Shown here in pieces: positions 32,817 through 42,136 of a stretch of 64,000 bases of DNA. Under the pieces are notes generated by a model. It had not been told where the DNA came from, did no database searches, and saw nothing but the letters and a program-made list of their open reading frames with translations. Both the position numbers and the translations under genes were made by a program. The DNA is from Lewinellaceae bacterium (lineage in GTDB: Bacteria > Bacteroidota > Bacteroidia > Chitinophagales > Saprospiraceae): NCBI GenBank assembly GCA_016711435.1, contig JADJSY010000083.1, forward strand, positions 302,826 to 366,825. The letters are read 5' to 3'. Position 1 is the first letter of the stretch. Each line of letters begins with the position of its first letter.

Positions 32817-35192
32817 ATGAACATACGGATAAATTGCGTTTTTTCAGCCTTATTGCTGCTGTTTTTGGCGAAAACTTCTTTCGCTCAACGCGTGCTCAAC
32901 GAACCCATCGACATCAGCGGCGACTTCCGGGAATTGAACAACACCTATTTTGTAGCCGATAGCCTGGCAGGTTTCAACCCCGCTACCGGCGCTGGGCAAC
33001 TGATCTGGCAGCGCTCCCTGTACCATGTCAACCATGCGTTCGACAATATGATGGTGGGTTTGAAACCGGCAGGCCCGAATGAGTTTCCATCCGGCGAATA
33101 CGCGCCCAATCCGGCGCTGCCGTTTTCCATCGAATTCGTATCGCCGCGCACCGTGCGGGTCCGGGCGCAGACAGGGCTACAGTACGCTACCGGCGAGCCG
33201 TCGCTGATGCTGGTGAAAGAACCCGGCCGCGACGCTTCCTGGCAATACGCCAAAATAGCGGGCGGCCACCGCTACACGGGCCGTTTCGGCAGCGTGACCA
33301 TCCTGGAACACCCCTGGAAATTAGAGTTTCGCGACGCCGAGGGCCGTCTGCTAACCTCCACCCGCAACACAACGGATGTGGGGAAATCCTTTTATCCGAC
33401 CCTGCCGTTTTCCTATGTACGCCGCTCGACGGATTATTCGCGCAGCGTGGCGGCGGTGTTTTCGCTGTCGCCCGATGAAAAAATCTTCGGCTGCGGCGAG
33501 TCATTTACCAAACTGAATAAATACGGACAAAAAGTGGTGCTGTGGACGGACGATGCCAACGGTGTGGAAAACACCGAAATGTACAAACCGATTCCATTCT
33601 TTATGAGCAGCCGGGGTTACGGCATGTTTATGCACACGTCCACGCCGATTACCTGCGATTTCGGGGCCACGTTCGGCGCCAGCAACGCCCTGATGATCGG
33701 CGACGATGCGCTGGACCTGTTTGTGTTTCTCGGCGATCCGAAAGACATTCTGGACGAGTACACCAACCTGACGGGCAAACCCGCCATGCCACCGCTGTGG
33801 TCTTTCGGCCTGTGGATGAGCCGTATTACTTATTTTTCAGAAGCCGACGGTCGCCGGGTGGCGGCGCTGCTGCGCAAAAACCGCATCCCTTCCGATGTGA
33901 TCCACTTCGATACCGGCTGGTTTGAAACGGACTGGCGCTGCAATTACGAATTTGCGCCATCTCGTTTCAATGACCCCGCAGGTATGATCCGCGACCTGAA
34001 AACGCAGGGGTTCCGCACCTGCCTGTGGCAATTGCCTTATTTCGTGCCCAAAAACACGTTGTTTAATGAAATTGTCAGTAAGGGCCTGGCTGTAAAAGAC
34101 GCCCGCGGCAATTTGCCGTACGAAGATGCGGTGCTGGATTTTTCCAACCCGAATACTGTCAGTTGGTATCAAAATAAAATAGCCGGTTTGCTGAAACTCG
34201 GCGTAGCGGTTATCAAAGTCGATTTTGGCGAAGCCGCCCCGCACAACGGATTGTACGCATCGGGCCGCACCGGTTTTTACGAACACAATCTGTACCCGCT
34301 GCGCTACAACAAAACGGTGGCGGATATCACTAAACAAACCACCGGCGAGACCATCATCTGGGCACGCAGCGCCTGGGCCGGTAGTCAGCGCTACCCGCTG
34401 CACTGGGGCGGCGACGCGGAAACCACCGATATGGGCATGGAGGCGCAGTTGCGCGGCGGACTGTCGCTGGGCTTGTCCGGCTTCTCGTTCTGGAGCCACG
34501 ATGTCGGCGGATTTGTCAAAAAAACGCCCGCCGAATTGTACAAACGCTGGCTCGGCATGGGCATCCTGACTTCGCACACGCGTTGCCACGGTCAGGCGCC
34601 GAAAGAACCCTGGGAGTACGGCGAAGGTTTTCAGGATACGTTCCGAACGGCCATCGAATTGAAATACCGGCTGATGCCTTACATCTATGCACAGTCGAAA
34701 TACAGCACGGAAAAAGGATTGCCCATGCTCCGGGCCTTGTTTGTGGAATACCCGGACGATCCCGGTTCCTGGCTGGTAGACAATGCGTATCTGTTCGGTT
34801 CTGATATTCTTGTAGCCCCGCTGTTTGAAGAAGGGGTGTACAGCCGCGACGTGTACCTGCCGCCGGGACAATGGATTGATTATCAAAGCAAAAAAGTGTA
34901 TGCCGCAGGCTGGCACAAGATAGAAGCCGGGGCAGTTCCCGTGGTTATGCTGGTGCGCGACGGCGCGGTTATTCCGCATATCGGACTGGCACAATCCACC
35001 GATGAAATGGACTGGTCGAACCTGGAATTAGTGGTGTTTTCGGCGGGAGGAACAACGGCAAGCGGTAGGGTTTGTCTGCCGGAAGATCAGCAATTGCACG
35101 ATTTGAATATGGTGAAAAAGGGCAAGGCGTTTGAGTTGATGAAGAATCCGCTGGGGGGGAAGGTAAGGTGGACGGTGCGGAGTGTGCGGTGA
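32817..35192 (+). CDS. Secreted GH31 family glycosidase, alpha-xylosidase-like
   Basis: A 791-residue enzyme with a signal peptide (cleavage near SFAQ). The catalytic nucleophile is Asp469 in AVIKVDFGEAAP, the pattern of YicI-type alpha-xylosidases (KxDFGE); the acid/base is expected near WARSAWAGSQRYPLHWGGD. YicI-like PLWSFGLWMSRITYFSE precedes. With the divergent GH95 fucosidase this fits trimming of xyloglucan-like side chains, but an alpha-glucosidase is not excluded. Length is normal. Confidence 0.9.
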   Translation: MNIRINCVFSALLLLFLAKTSFAQRVLNEPIDISGDFRELNNTYFVADSLAGFNPATGAGQLIWQRSLYHVNHAFDNMMVGLKPAGPNEFPSGEYAPNPALPFSIEFVSPRTVRVRAQTGLQYATGEPSLMLVKEPGRDASWQYAKIAGGHRYTGRFGSVTILEHPWKLEFRDAEGRLLTSTRNTTDVGKSFYPTLPFSYVRRSTDYSRSVAAVFSLSPDEKIFGCGESFTKLNKYGQKVVLWTDDANGVENTEMYKPIPFFMSSRGYGMFMHTSTPITCDFGATFGASNALMIGDDALDLFVFLGDPKDILDEYTNLTGKPAMPPLWSFGLWMSRITYFSEADGRRVAALLRKNRIPSDVIHFDTGWFETDWRCNYEFAPSRFNDPAGMIRDLKTQGFRTCLWQLPYFVPKNTLFNEIVSKGLAVKDARGNLPYEDAVLDFSNPNTVSWYQNKIAGLLKLGVAVIKVDFGEAAPHNGLYASGRTGFYEHNLYPLRYNKTVADITKQTTGETIIWARSAWAGSQRYPLHWGGDAETTDMGMEAQLRGGLSLGLSGFSFWSHDVGGFVKKTPAELYKRWLGMGILTSHTRCHGQAPKEPWEYGEGFQDTFRTAIELKYRLMPYIYAQSKYSTEKGLPMLRALFVEYPDDPGSWLVDNAYLFGSDILVAPLFEEGVYSRDVYLPPGQWIDYQSKKVYAAGWHKIEAGAVPVVMLVRDGAVIPHIGLAQSTDEMDWSNLELVVFSAGGTTASGRVCLPEDQQLHDLNMVKKGKAFELMKNPLGGKVRWTVRSVR

Positions 35193-35233
35193 ACCGGGAA
35201 GTAAAATAGCAGTATATTAGCGGCGCTGCACAA

Positions 35234-35815
35234 ATGAATAATTTACCCATGGAAAATCCGCCCAAACGTATACTCGGCATCGACCCCGGCACCAATGTGC
35301 TGGGCTTCGCGCTCATAGACGCCGATAAAAAAGCCGTCAAAGTGTTGGAAATCGGCGTGGTCACATTCGCCCATATCGGGGATGACCACACGTTGAAACT
35401 ACAGCATATATTTGAGCAGGTGCAGGATTTGATACAACAGTACAAACCGAGCGAAATGGCGATCGAGGCGCCGTTTTTTGGCAAAAACGTGCAGAGCATG
35501 CTCAAACTGGGCCGCGCACAGGGCGTAGCCATTGCCGCGGGCATGGTCAATCACCTGGCCATCACCGAGTACATGCCCAAAAAAATAAAACGCGCTATCA
35601 CCGGCAACGGCAACGCTTCCAAAGAGCAGGTGGCCGGTATGCTGGAGAGCATCCTGCACACCAAATTCACCGAAAAATATTTTGACGCCACGGATGCCCT
35701 GGCCACGGCACTCTGCCACTGGTACCAAACTTCCAACCCGGCGCTGGCAGGAAAAAAATCGCACAGCGGCTGGAGCTCGTTTGTCAAGGACAACCCGGAA
35801 CGTTTAAAGAAGTGA
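35234..35815 (+). CDS. ruvC: Holliday junction endonuclease RuvC
   Basis: A 193-residue RNase H-fold nuclease that resolves Holliday junctions. Acidic residues are in LGIDPGTNVLG, AIEAPFFGKNVQSM and YFDATDALATALCHW. An internal Met five codons later may be the true start. About 20 C-terminal residues extend past the core. The stop codon lies inside the first GTGAGAGG word of a large palindromic element. Confidence 0.95.
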   Translation: MNNLPMENPPKRILGIDPGTNVLGFALIDADKKAVKVLEIGVVTFAHIGDDHTLKLQHIFEQVQDLIQQYKPSEMAIEAPFFGKNVQSMLKLGRAQGVAIAAGMVNHLAITEYMPKKIKRAITGNGNASKEQVAGMLESILHTKFTEKYFDATDALATALCHWYQTSNPALAGKKSHSGWSSFVKDNPERLKK

Positions 35816-36121
35816 GAGGTGAGAAGTGAGAGGGTGAGAGACATCCCGTTTGGCCGCTCTTGTGATTTGGGCTTGGGTTTTTCAGGCCTGTAATGGTGAG
35901 TCGTGTTTAGTGTTTGGTGTTTGGTGTTTCGGGCGCTTCGCCTTTGGCATTTGTGTAAATTCGACCAAAATGTCAACTACTGCCAAACGCGAAGCGCCCG
36001 AAACACGAAACACCATACACTAAACACGACTCACCATTACAGGCCTGAAAAACTAAAGCCCAAATCACAAGAGCGGCCAAACGGGACGTTTCTCACTCTC
36101 TCACTTCTCACTCTCTCACCT
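35812..36121. repeat. About 310-bp concentric palindromic element, copy A
   Basis: From outside in: GTGAGAGGTGAGAAG words, a unique stem (TTTGGCCGCTCTTGTGATTT / AAATCACAAGAGCGGCCAAA), AGGCCTG flanks, GTGTTTAGTGTTTGG words, the GC stem CGGGCGCTTCG / CGAAGCGCCCG, then a 39-nt core (35946-35984). It fills the whole gap between ruvC and the convergent guaB. The core recurs inverted at 42257-42295. Confidence 0.92.
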
Positions 36122-37612
36122 CTATTTGCGGCTGTAATTCGGCGATTCCCTTGTAATAATAATATTGTGCGGATGGCTTTCCGTCATGCCGGCATTCGTA
36201 ATTTTGACGAATTGAGCCTTTTCCTGAAGTTCTTCCACCGTGCCTGCCCCGCAGTAGCCCATACCTGCCCGAAGTCCGCCGATGTACTGTACCATGACCT
36301 CTTGTAGGGTGCCTTTATAGGGCACTCTACCTTCGATGCCTTCCGGTACCAATTTTTTAATATCGTCTTCCACATCCTGGAAATAGCGGTCTTTCGATCC
36401 CATTTCCATGGCGGCGAGGCTGCCCATGCCGCGGTAGGATTTGAATTTTCGGCCATCGAAAATAATGGTTTCGCCGGGCGATTCTTCCACGCCTGCGAAC
36501 AAGGAACCGGCCATAATCGTGCTGGCGCCGGCTGCCAATGCTTTTACAATATCACCGGTGTACCGAATGCCGCCGTCGCCGATAATGGGTACGCCCGAAC
36601 CTTTGATGGCCTGCGAGGCATTAAAAATGGCCGACAACTGGGCAACTCCCACGCCGGCCACGATACGGGTCGTGCAAATACTGCCCGGCCCGACGCCCAC
36701 TTTTACGCCATCTACTCCGGCATCCACCAAAGCGCGGGCGCCTTCGCCGGTTGCGACGTTCCCGCCGATGATCTGCAAATCCGGGTAACGGCGTTTCAGA
36801 TGTCTGACGGCGTCGAGTACTCCTTTGGAATGGCCGTGCGCCGTGTCCACACAAATCACATCGACGCCTACGGCAACCAATGCGTCTACGCGGGCATCCG
36901 TGTCGGTCGTGACCCCGACTGCAGCGCCTACCACGAGGCGGCCAAAGGAGTCTTTACAGGCCTGCGGGAAATTCACACCTTTCATAATGTCCTTGTACGT
37001 AATCAGTCCGATGAGGTGAAAATCATCATCTACCACCGGCAACTTTTCGATTTTCAGGCGTTGCAGAATATCGCGCGCTTCCGACAGGGTGGTGCCTTTG
37101 GGAGCGGTGACGAGATTTTTCTTTGTCATCAGGTCGCGCACTTTTCGGCTGCGGTCTGTTTCGAAACGCAAATCGCGGTTGGTGAGAATACCTGCCAGTC
37201 GCCCTTTGGTATCTGTGATCGGGATGCCGCCGATGCTGTGTTTTTTCATCAAATCCAGCGCATCGGCGATCATCGCATCGGGATGAAGGGTGACAGGATC
37301 GAGAATCATGCCCGCTTCCGAACGTTTCACGGCGCGTACCTGGTCGGCCTGGTCGGCGATGCTCATGTTTTTATGAATCATACCGATACCGCCCTGCCGC
37401 GCAATAGCGATAGCCAGATTTTTATCTGTTACGGTATCCATAGCTGCCGATACGACCGGAACATTCAGACGAATCGTTCGGGTGAGCTGTGCGGAAATAT
37501 TCACTTCTCTGGGAAGTACTTCGCTGTAAGCGGGGACGAGCAAAACGTCGTCGTAGGTAAGTGATTCGCCCACAAATTTGGACGAGGCGGTGGTTGCAAA
37601 CTTTGTCTCCAT
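36122..37612 (-). CDS. guaB: IMP dehydrogenase
   Basis: A 496-residue enzyme oxidising IMP to XMP with NAD, the first committed step of GMP synthesis. It has N-terminal LTYDDVLLVPAYSEVLPREV, a CBS pair (about residues 100-215), catalytic Cys in GPGSICTTRIV, and the flap and C-terminal YKGTLQEVMVQYIGGLRAGM. The start at 37612 (METKFATTAS) was preferred to an upstream TTG. The start codon lies almost on top of a possible promoter GACCTTTG, so the leader may be very short. Confidence 0.97.
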   Translation of the reverse strand: METKFATTASSKFVGESLTYDDVLLVPAYSEVLPREVNISAQLTRTIRLNVPVVSAAMDTVTDKNLAIAIARQGGIGMIHKNMSIADQADQVRAVKRSEAGMILDPVTLHPDAMIADALDLMKKHSIGGIPITDTKGRLAGILTNRDLRFETDRSRKVRDLMTKKNLVTAPKGTTLSEARDILQRLKIEKLPVVDDDFHLIGLITYKDIMKGVNFPQACKDSFGRLVVGAAVGVTTDTDARVDALVAVGVDVICVDTAHGHSKGVLDAVRHLKRRYPDLQIIGGNVATGEGARALVDAGVDGVKVGVGPGSICTTRIVAGVGVAQLSAIFNASQAIKGSGVPIIGDGGIRYTGDIVKALAAGASTIMAGSLFAGVEESPGETIIFDGRKFKSYRGMGSLAAMEMGSKDRYFQDVEDDIKKLVPEGIEGRVPYKGTLQEVMVQYIGGLRAGMGYCGAGTVEELQEKAQFVKITNAGMTESHPHNIIITRESPNYSRK

Positions 37613-37700
37613 GTGCAAAGGTCGGAACTGCGTGTAAAACTTTAAAACTCCGCGCTCATTTTTTTAAAAAAACTCTGCGGACACTTCTTTTCTTTGCCGG

Positions 37701-38147
37701 ATGCTTTCTGTTTTATCCGATCCGTATTTTATGAAACAAGCGCTCGCGGAAGCGCATAAAGCCGCCGAAGCCGGAGAGGTGCCGGTCGGCGCAGTCATTG
37801 TTTGCGATAATATGATTATTGCCCGGGCGTACAATCAAACCGAACAATTGACGGATGTGACCGCCCACGCCGAGATTCTGGCGCTCACGGCGGCTTCCGG
37901 GCATTTAGGCAGCAAATACTTGCAGGAATGTACACTTTTTGTGACGCTGGAACCCTGCGTGATGTGTGCCGGCGCATTGGCCTGGGCGCAAATCGGTCGG
38001 ATCGTTTACGGCGCTACCGACGAAAAACGCGGATTTATGCTGGCCGGCGGCAAACAACTGCTGCACCCGAAAACCAGGCTTGAAATGGGGATTATGGAAG
38101 AAGAATGCGGAGCGCTGTTGAAGTCGTTTTTTAAGGAGCGGCGCTGA
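37701..38147 (+). CDS. tadA: tRNA adenosine(34) deaminase TadA
   Basis: A 148-residue zinc deaminase that changes A34 to inosine in tRNA-Arg. HAEILAL (zinc ligand and catalytic Glu) and PCVMCAGAL (two Cys ligands) are intact, and the N-terminal EVPVGAVIV is typical. Normal length. It is convergent with an aminotransferase gene across a shared hairpin terminator. Confidence 0.93.
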   Translation: MLSVLSDPYFMKQALAEAHKAAEAGEVPVGAVIVCDNMIIARAYNQTEQLTDVTAHAEILALTAASGHLGSKYLQECTLFVTLEPCVMCAGALAWAQIGRIVYGATDEKRGFMLAGGKQLLHPKTRLEMGIMEEECGALLKSFFKERR

Positions 38148-38174
38148 TCAATGGGAGGCAAAGAAACGCGCTCA

Positions 38175-38207
38175 AACTTCCCGAAAGTTTAAAACTTTCG
38201 GGAAGTT
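38175..38207. terminator. Convergent-junction hairpin, copy 2
   Basis: AACTTCCCGAAAGTTT / AAACTTTCGGGAAGTT, nearly identical to 21858-21890, again between the 3' ends of two genes. A bidirectional terminator is likely. Confidence 0.65.
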
Positions 38208-38229
38208 GCGGAGGATACAATATACTCGC

Positions 38230-39372
38230 TCACACCCTTTCCAGCGCCTTGCCTGCGCGTTCCAGCAAATCTTCCGTTTTGGCAAAACACAGCCGGATCA
38301 CCTTTTCGTCGCGCCTGTCCGAGTGAAAGGCCGAAACGGGAATAGCGGCTACCCCATATTCCGTGGTCAGGCGTTTGCAAAAATCCAGGTCTGCTTCATC
38401 GCTGAGGTGGCTGTAATCGAACAACTGAAAATAGGTGCCTTTACAGGGCAGCGGGCGAAAACGGGTAGCCGACATAGCCTGCAAAAAGAAATCGCGTTTC
38501 TGCTGGTAAAAATCAGGCAGGCCCAGGTATTCCGCCGGATCGGCCATAAAATCGGCAAAAGCGGCCTGCATCGGGTGGTTGGCGCTGAATACATTGAACT
38601 GGTGCACCTTGCGGAATTCGCGGGTGAGTTCGGGCGGCGCTACGCAGTACCCCGTTTTCCAGCCCGTGTTGTGGTATGTTTTTCCAAAAGAATAAACCGC
38701 CAGGGTTCGGCTGTACAGTTCCGGGTAGCGCAGGGCCGAGGCATGCTGCTCTCCGTCAAAAATCAAATGTTCATACACCTCGTCGCTCATCAGCAATACA
38801 TTGGTGCCGCGCAGGATGTCCTGAATCGACAGCATATCGGCCTCTGTCAGAATCGTGCCGGTAGGGTTTTGCGGGGTATTAATACACAACATGCGGGTGC
38901 GCGGGGTGATCAATTGCTGCACCGCTTTCCAGTCTACCCGGTAATCGGGGGCGTAGAGGCTGTGGATCACCGGGGTTCCGCCCACGGTTTCTACCGAAGG
39001 GCGGTAAGAATCGTAACAAGGTTCCAGTAAAATCACTTCATCGCCCGGGCGAACGAACGCGGCAATCACACAAAAAATGGCTTGTGTGGCTCCGGCAGTT
39101 ATCGTGATTTCCGTCTCCGGATCAACCTTTACCCCATACATCTGTTCCATTTTCCCTGCGATACGTTCGCGCAGCAGCGGTACGCCGGGCATGGGTGCAT
39201 ACTGGTTGTCGCCCCGTTCCATGTGATCCATTACCAGGCGTTGGAGCCGGGGCGAAGGATTATAATTGGGGAAACCCTGGGAAAGATTGATGGCGCCAAC
39301 CCGGACAGCCAGGCCGGACATGACGGAAAAAATATTGGTACCCACATTGGGGAGTTTTGATACGATGTCCAT
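38230..39372 (-). CDS. Class I/II aminotransferase, methionine/kynurenine type
   Basis: A 380-residue PLP-dependent aminotransferase. The N-terminal INLSQGFPNYNPSP, the NTPQNPTG motif and the lysine-bearing SFGKTYHNTGWKTGY match the YbdL / kynurenine-oxoglutarate transaminase group, which act on methionine, aromatic amino acids or kynurenine. The start at 39372 (MDIVSKLPNVGTNIF) replaces a longer frame whose first 18 residues are not conserved. Substrate cannot be assigned further. Confidence 0.9.
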   Translation of the reverse strand: MDIVSKLPNVGTNIFSVMSGLAVRVGAINLSQGFPNYNPSPRLQRLVMDHMERGDNQYAPMPGVPLLRERIAGKMEQMYGVKVDPETEITITAGATQAIFCVIAAFVRPGDEVILLEPCYDSYRPSVETVGGTPVIHSLYAPDYRVDWKAVQQLITPRTRMLCINTPQNPTGTILTEADMLSIQDILRGTNVLLMSDEVYEHLIFDGEQHASALRYPELYSRTLAVYSFGKTYHNTGWKTGYCVAPPELTREFRKVHQFNVFSANHPMQAAFADFMADPAEYLGLPDFYQQKRDFFLQAMSATRFRPLPCKGTYFQLFDYSHLSDEADLDFCKRLTTEYGVAAIPVSAFHSDRRDEKVIRLCFAKTEDLLERAGKALERV

Positions 39373-39467
39373 ACTCGATGACGCTGATTCGGGCGATTTA
39401 ACTTTAAATTTACAGGAGGAGAACAATCCTTTTATAAATACCGCGTTGCTTTGACAATTTAAACCTT

Positions 39468-39698
39468 ATGTACTGGAAAACTAAACTTGGCTGGCTTTTG
39501 CTCGCCTTATCCCTCTGCTGCACAGCGCTTGTATTTTCGCTGCCTTTTACGGACATGCCGGTCAAAAAAATTACCATCAGCGTGGCTGCGGCCATGATAA
39601 CAGGTAAAAGCCTATTTGCCGTGTCGGCTATTCTTCTGGGCAAACCTGTGATCGAGCAATTGAAAAACCGTTTCCGTTTTTGGAAAAAACAGGATTAA
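39468..39698 (+). CDS. Small two-helix membrane protein (transporter-suffix type)
   Basis: A 76-residue protein with two membrane helices (about 7-26 and 38-60) and a basic C-terminus KNRFRFWKKQD. The pattern WKTKLGWLLLALS ... LLGKPVIEQLK resembles what is annotated as the transporter suffix domain, found alone or at the C-terminus of permeases. Function unknown. Confidence 0.65.
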   Translation: MYWKTKLGWLLLALSLCCTALVFSLPFTDMPVKKITISVAAAMITGKSLFAVSAILLGKPVIEQLKNRFRFWKKQD

Positions 39699-39755
39699 GT
39701 AAAAGGGCAAATATGAGTCATCCCTGATTTTTGCAGCGACTCTATTACTTACTCC

Positions 39756-39998
39756 CTACTTATACTTACTGTACACCGCATCAATCGCTTCCGCCAGATT
39801 GCGATCCTTGTCCGTGACAATATTCCCTGCATCGTGGGTGGTCAGGTGAATTTCAACCGTATTCCACTTATTACTCCAACTGGGGTGATGATTCATTTTT
39901 TCCACGACGGCTGCCACTTCCGTCATAAAAGCGAACGCTTGCGTGAAATCCTTGAACTTGAATATAGCCTGTAATTGATTTTTTTCTTCGTTCCACAT
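39756..39998 (-). CDS. phhB: 4a-hydroxytetrahydrobiopterin dehydratase
   Basis: An 80-residue pterin-4a-carbinolamine dehydratase (PCD/DCoH) that recycles the pterin cofactor of aromatic amino-acid hydroxylases. The active-site region NHHPSW and the ending VEIHLTTHDAGNIVTDKD are diagnostic. The start at 39998 was chosen because upstream codons translate a CTCTCACC word array. No hydroxylase gene is near. Confidence 0.9.
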   Translation of the reverse strand: MWNEEKNQLQAIFKFKDFTQAFAFMTEVAAVVEKMNHHPSWSNKWNTVEIHLTTHDAGNIVTDKDRNLAEAIDAVYSKYK

Positions 39999-40008
39999 AA
40001 AATAGAAG

Positions 40009-40041
40009 TGAGAGGTGAGATGGTGAGAGGAGAGAGAGGGG
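40009..40041. repeat. GTGAGAGGTGAGATGG word array
   Basis: A short array between hflX and phhB; on the minus strand it reads as CTCACC words ending close to the phhB start. Confidence 0.75.
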
Positions 40042-41250
40042 CTACCAGGAGTTTGCCTGGTGGGGGTAACGGATGACATACGCTTCCTTGATGAGGCGGG
40101 ACATGCGTTCGCGCAATTCATCCATACCTTCTTTGGTGTGTGCGGAAATAAAAATGTTTTCACCGTAATCATGCCGCAAACGTTCGCGCAGTTCTGTTTC
40201 AATTTCTTTTCTGGTGGCTGCATCCAGGAGGTCGTCAAAAAAGCGACTCCGGAAAAGATCAACTTTGTTGAACACCATCAGGGTTGGTTTGTCGGCGACC
40301 CCCAGTTCTTCCAGGGTCTTTTGCACGGTTTTGACATGGTCTTCAAACTGCGGGTGCGCCACATCTACGATATGCAGCAGAATATCGCTTTCCCGCACCT
40401 CATCGAGCGTACTTTTAAAACTTTCGACTAAGTGGTGCGGCAATTTCCGAATAAAACCCACCGTGTCGGAAAGCAGGAAAGGCATGGTGCCGAAAACGAC
40501 CTTGCGCACCGTAGTGTCCAGCGTAGCGAACAACTTGTTCTCCGCCAGCACTTCCGATTTACTCATCAGGTTCATCAGGGTACTTTTCCCAACGTTTGTA
40601 TAACCCACAAGCGCCACGCGAATCAGTTCGCCCCGTGTTTTGCGCTGGGTTTGGTTTTGCCGGTCGATGTCTTTCAGTTTGTCTTCCAGCACTTTGATCC
40701 GGTACTGCACCAGTCGGCGGTCTGTCTCGATCTGCGTTTCACCGGGTCCGCGCATCCCGATACCGCCGCGTTGCCGTTCCAGGTGCGTCCACAGGCCGCG
40801 CAGGCGGGGCAGGAGGTATTTCATCTGCGCCAGTTCGACCTGCGTTTTGGCCTGGGCCGTTTGGGCGCGGTTGGCAAAAATATCGAGGATGAGGGTAGAC
40901 CTATCCACGATTTTTACTTTCAGGGCTTCTTCCAGAAAATTGGTTTGTTTGCCCGTCAGGTCATCGTCGAAGATAACCATATTCACTTCCTCATGCCGGG
41001 CAATGTATTGTTCAATTTCCAGCACCTTGCCGCTGCCGATAAAACTGCGGTGTTCGGGGTGCGGAAGGCGTTGTGTAAACCGTTTGATGGCCTGTGCGCC
41101 GGCAGTATTTGCGAGAAACTCCAGTTCATCCATGTATTCATGCGCCTGCGTCTCCGTCACATCAGGGGTAATGAGGCTCACCAATACCGCAAATTCCGGC
41201 TCTTTTTTGAGGGTTGCGGCTTTTTCGTTAAGCGTCCAGTCTTTCGCCAT
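40042..41250 (-). CDS. hflX: Ribosome-associated GTPase HflX
   Basis: A 402-residue GTPase that splits stalled or heat-damaged ribosomes. It has an N-terminal HflX domain (ending GMRGPGETQIETDRR) and a G domain with GYTNVGKSTLMN (G1), DTVGFIRKLPH (G3) and NKVD (G4). The C-terminal tail is short. Its leader is formed by ATAAC words of the dispersed repeat; no separate promoter is evident. Confidence 0.94.
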   Translation of the reverse strand: MAKDWTLNEKAATLKKEPEFAVLVSLITPDVTETQAHEYMDELEFLANTAGAQAIKRFTQRLPHPEHRSFIGSGKVLEIEQYIARHEEVNMVIFDDDLTGKQTNFLEEALKVKIVDRSTLILDIFANRAQTAQAKTQVELAQMKYLLPRLRGLWTHLERQRGGIGMRGPGETQIETDRRLVQYRIKVLEDKLKDIDRQNQTQRKTRGELIRVALVGYTNVGKSTLMNLMSKSEVLAENKLFATLDTTVRKVVFGTMPFLLSDTVGFIRKLPHHLVESFKSTLDEVRESDILLHIVDVAHPQFEDHVKTVQKTLEELGVADKPTLMVFNKVDLFRSRFFDDLLDAATRKEIETELRERLRHDYGENIFISAHTKEGMDELRERMSRLIKEAYVIRYPHQANSW

Positions 41251-41323
41251 AAGTAGTTATCCGTTATTAGTTATTGGTTATCAGTGTTCATAATCAAGCA
41301 TTTACAAAGAATCTAAGCAAAAC
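41251..41323. repeat. Dispersed 70-bp repeat, copy 3
   Basis: GTTATCCGTTATTAG words, TTCATAATCAAGCATTTACA, and an A/T-rich tail AATCTAAGCAAAACTAAT. It sits between the divergent hflX and upp. The end of this copy coincides with the upp -7 box. Confidence 0.88.
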
Positions 41324-41331
41324 TAATTTTG
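41301..41331 (+). promoter_or_regulatory. Promoter for upp, formed by the end of a repeat
   Basis: TTT (41301-41303), about 20 nt, TAATTTTG (41324-41331), an exact TAnnTTTG. Both boxes lie within or at the edge of repeat copy 3. Confidence 0.5.
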
Positions 41332-41483
41332 CACACCTACTTATTTAAATTTAAAAGTGAGTTGGTTATTTGGTTGAAAATCTGCAAAGATATACAGGAT
41401 GTATTGTTAATTTTGTGGGTAATCATCAACAGTCTAAACACACAACACCTGTATACAGTTTCACCTTTTACCCAGATTTCTCT

Positions 41484-42136
41484 ATGCCCGGTACGCTATT
41501 TAACCTTGCTGAAAAACAATCTGTCGCCAATCGTTTTGTGGCGGAACTAAGAAATATTGACATTCAAAAAGACCGGATGCGGTTTCGGCGCAACCTCGAA
41601 CGGGTAGGCGAAGTACTGGCTTATGAAATTTCCAAAACACTGGAATACGAACCGGTCGTAGTAGATACGCCGCTTGGCTCGACTACGCCTATGCTGCCTT
41701 CACAAAGGATTGTGCTGGCCACTATTTTGCGGGCAGGGCTGCCCCTGCATCAGGGCTTGCTGAATTATTTCGATCAGGCCGATAATGCTTTTATTTCTGC
41801 ATACCGCCGTCAGCACAAAGATGGTTCCTTTACTATACAACTGGATTATATCAGCACGCCCAGTATCGAGGACAGCGTCCTGATTCTGGCCGACCCCATG
41901 CTGGCTACCGGCGCTTCGGTGAATATTGCCCTGAAAGAATTGATGCGTTTCGGCAAACCTGCTGTGCTGCACATCGTAACAGTCATCGCCAGCGTCGCAG
42001 GGGTGGATGCGGTGCGCCGCCAGCACCCGCATGCACATATCTGGGCAGGCGCCGTAGATGAAGAACTGACCGCTAAATCGTACATCGTTCCCGGACTGGG
42101 CGATGCGGGGATCTGGCGTACGGAGAAAAGAGGTGA
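41484..42136 (+). CDS. upp: Uracil phosphoribosyltransferase, 3' frame disturbed
   Basis: An enzyme making UMP from uracil and PRPP (pyrimidine salvage). It has LSSTTPMLP-like GSTTPMLPSQR, ATILRAGLPLHQG, and the PRPP loop LILADPMLATGAS. As sequenced, the frame runs on to 42320 through repeat DNA. Adding one G in the run at 42108-42111 gives the normal ending GDAGDLAYGEK and a stop at 42136, total about 217 residues. The long tail is therefore an artefact of a one-base deletion. The start at 41484 is the family start. Confidence 0.9.

Noticed and set aside
33837..34994. 385-codon open frame antisense to the GH31 gene
   Set aside because: Shadow of a strong coding region; no family motif or own start context.
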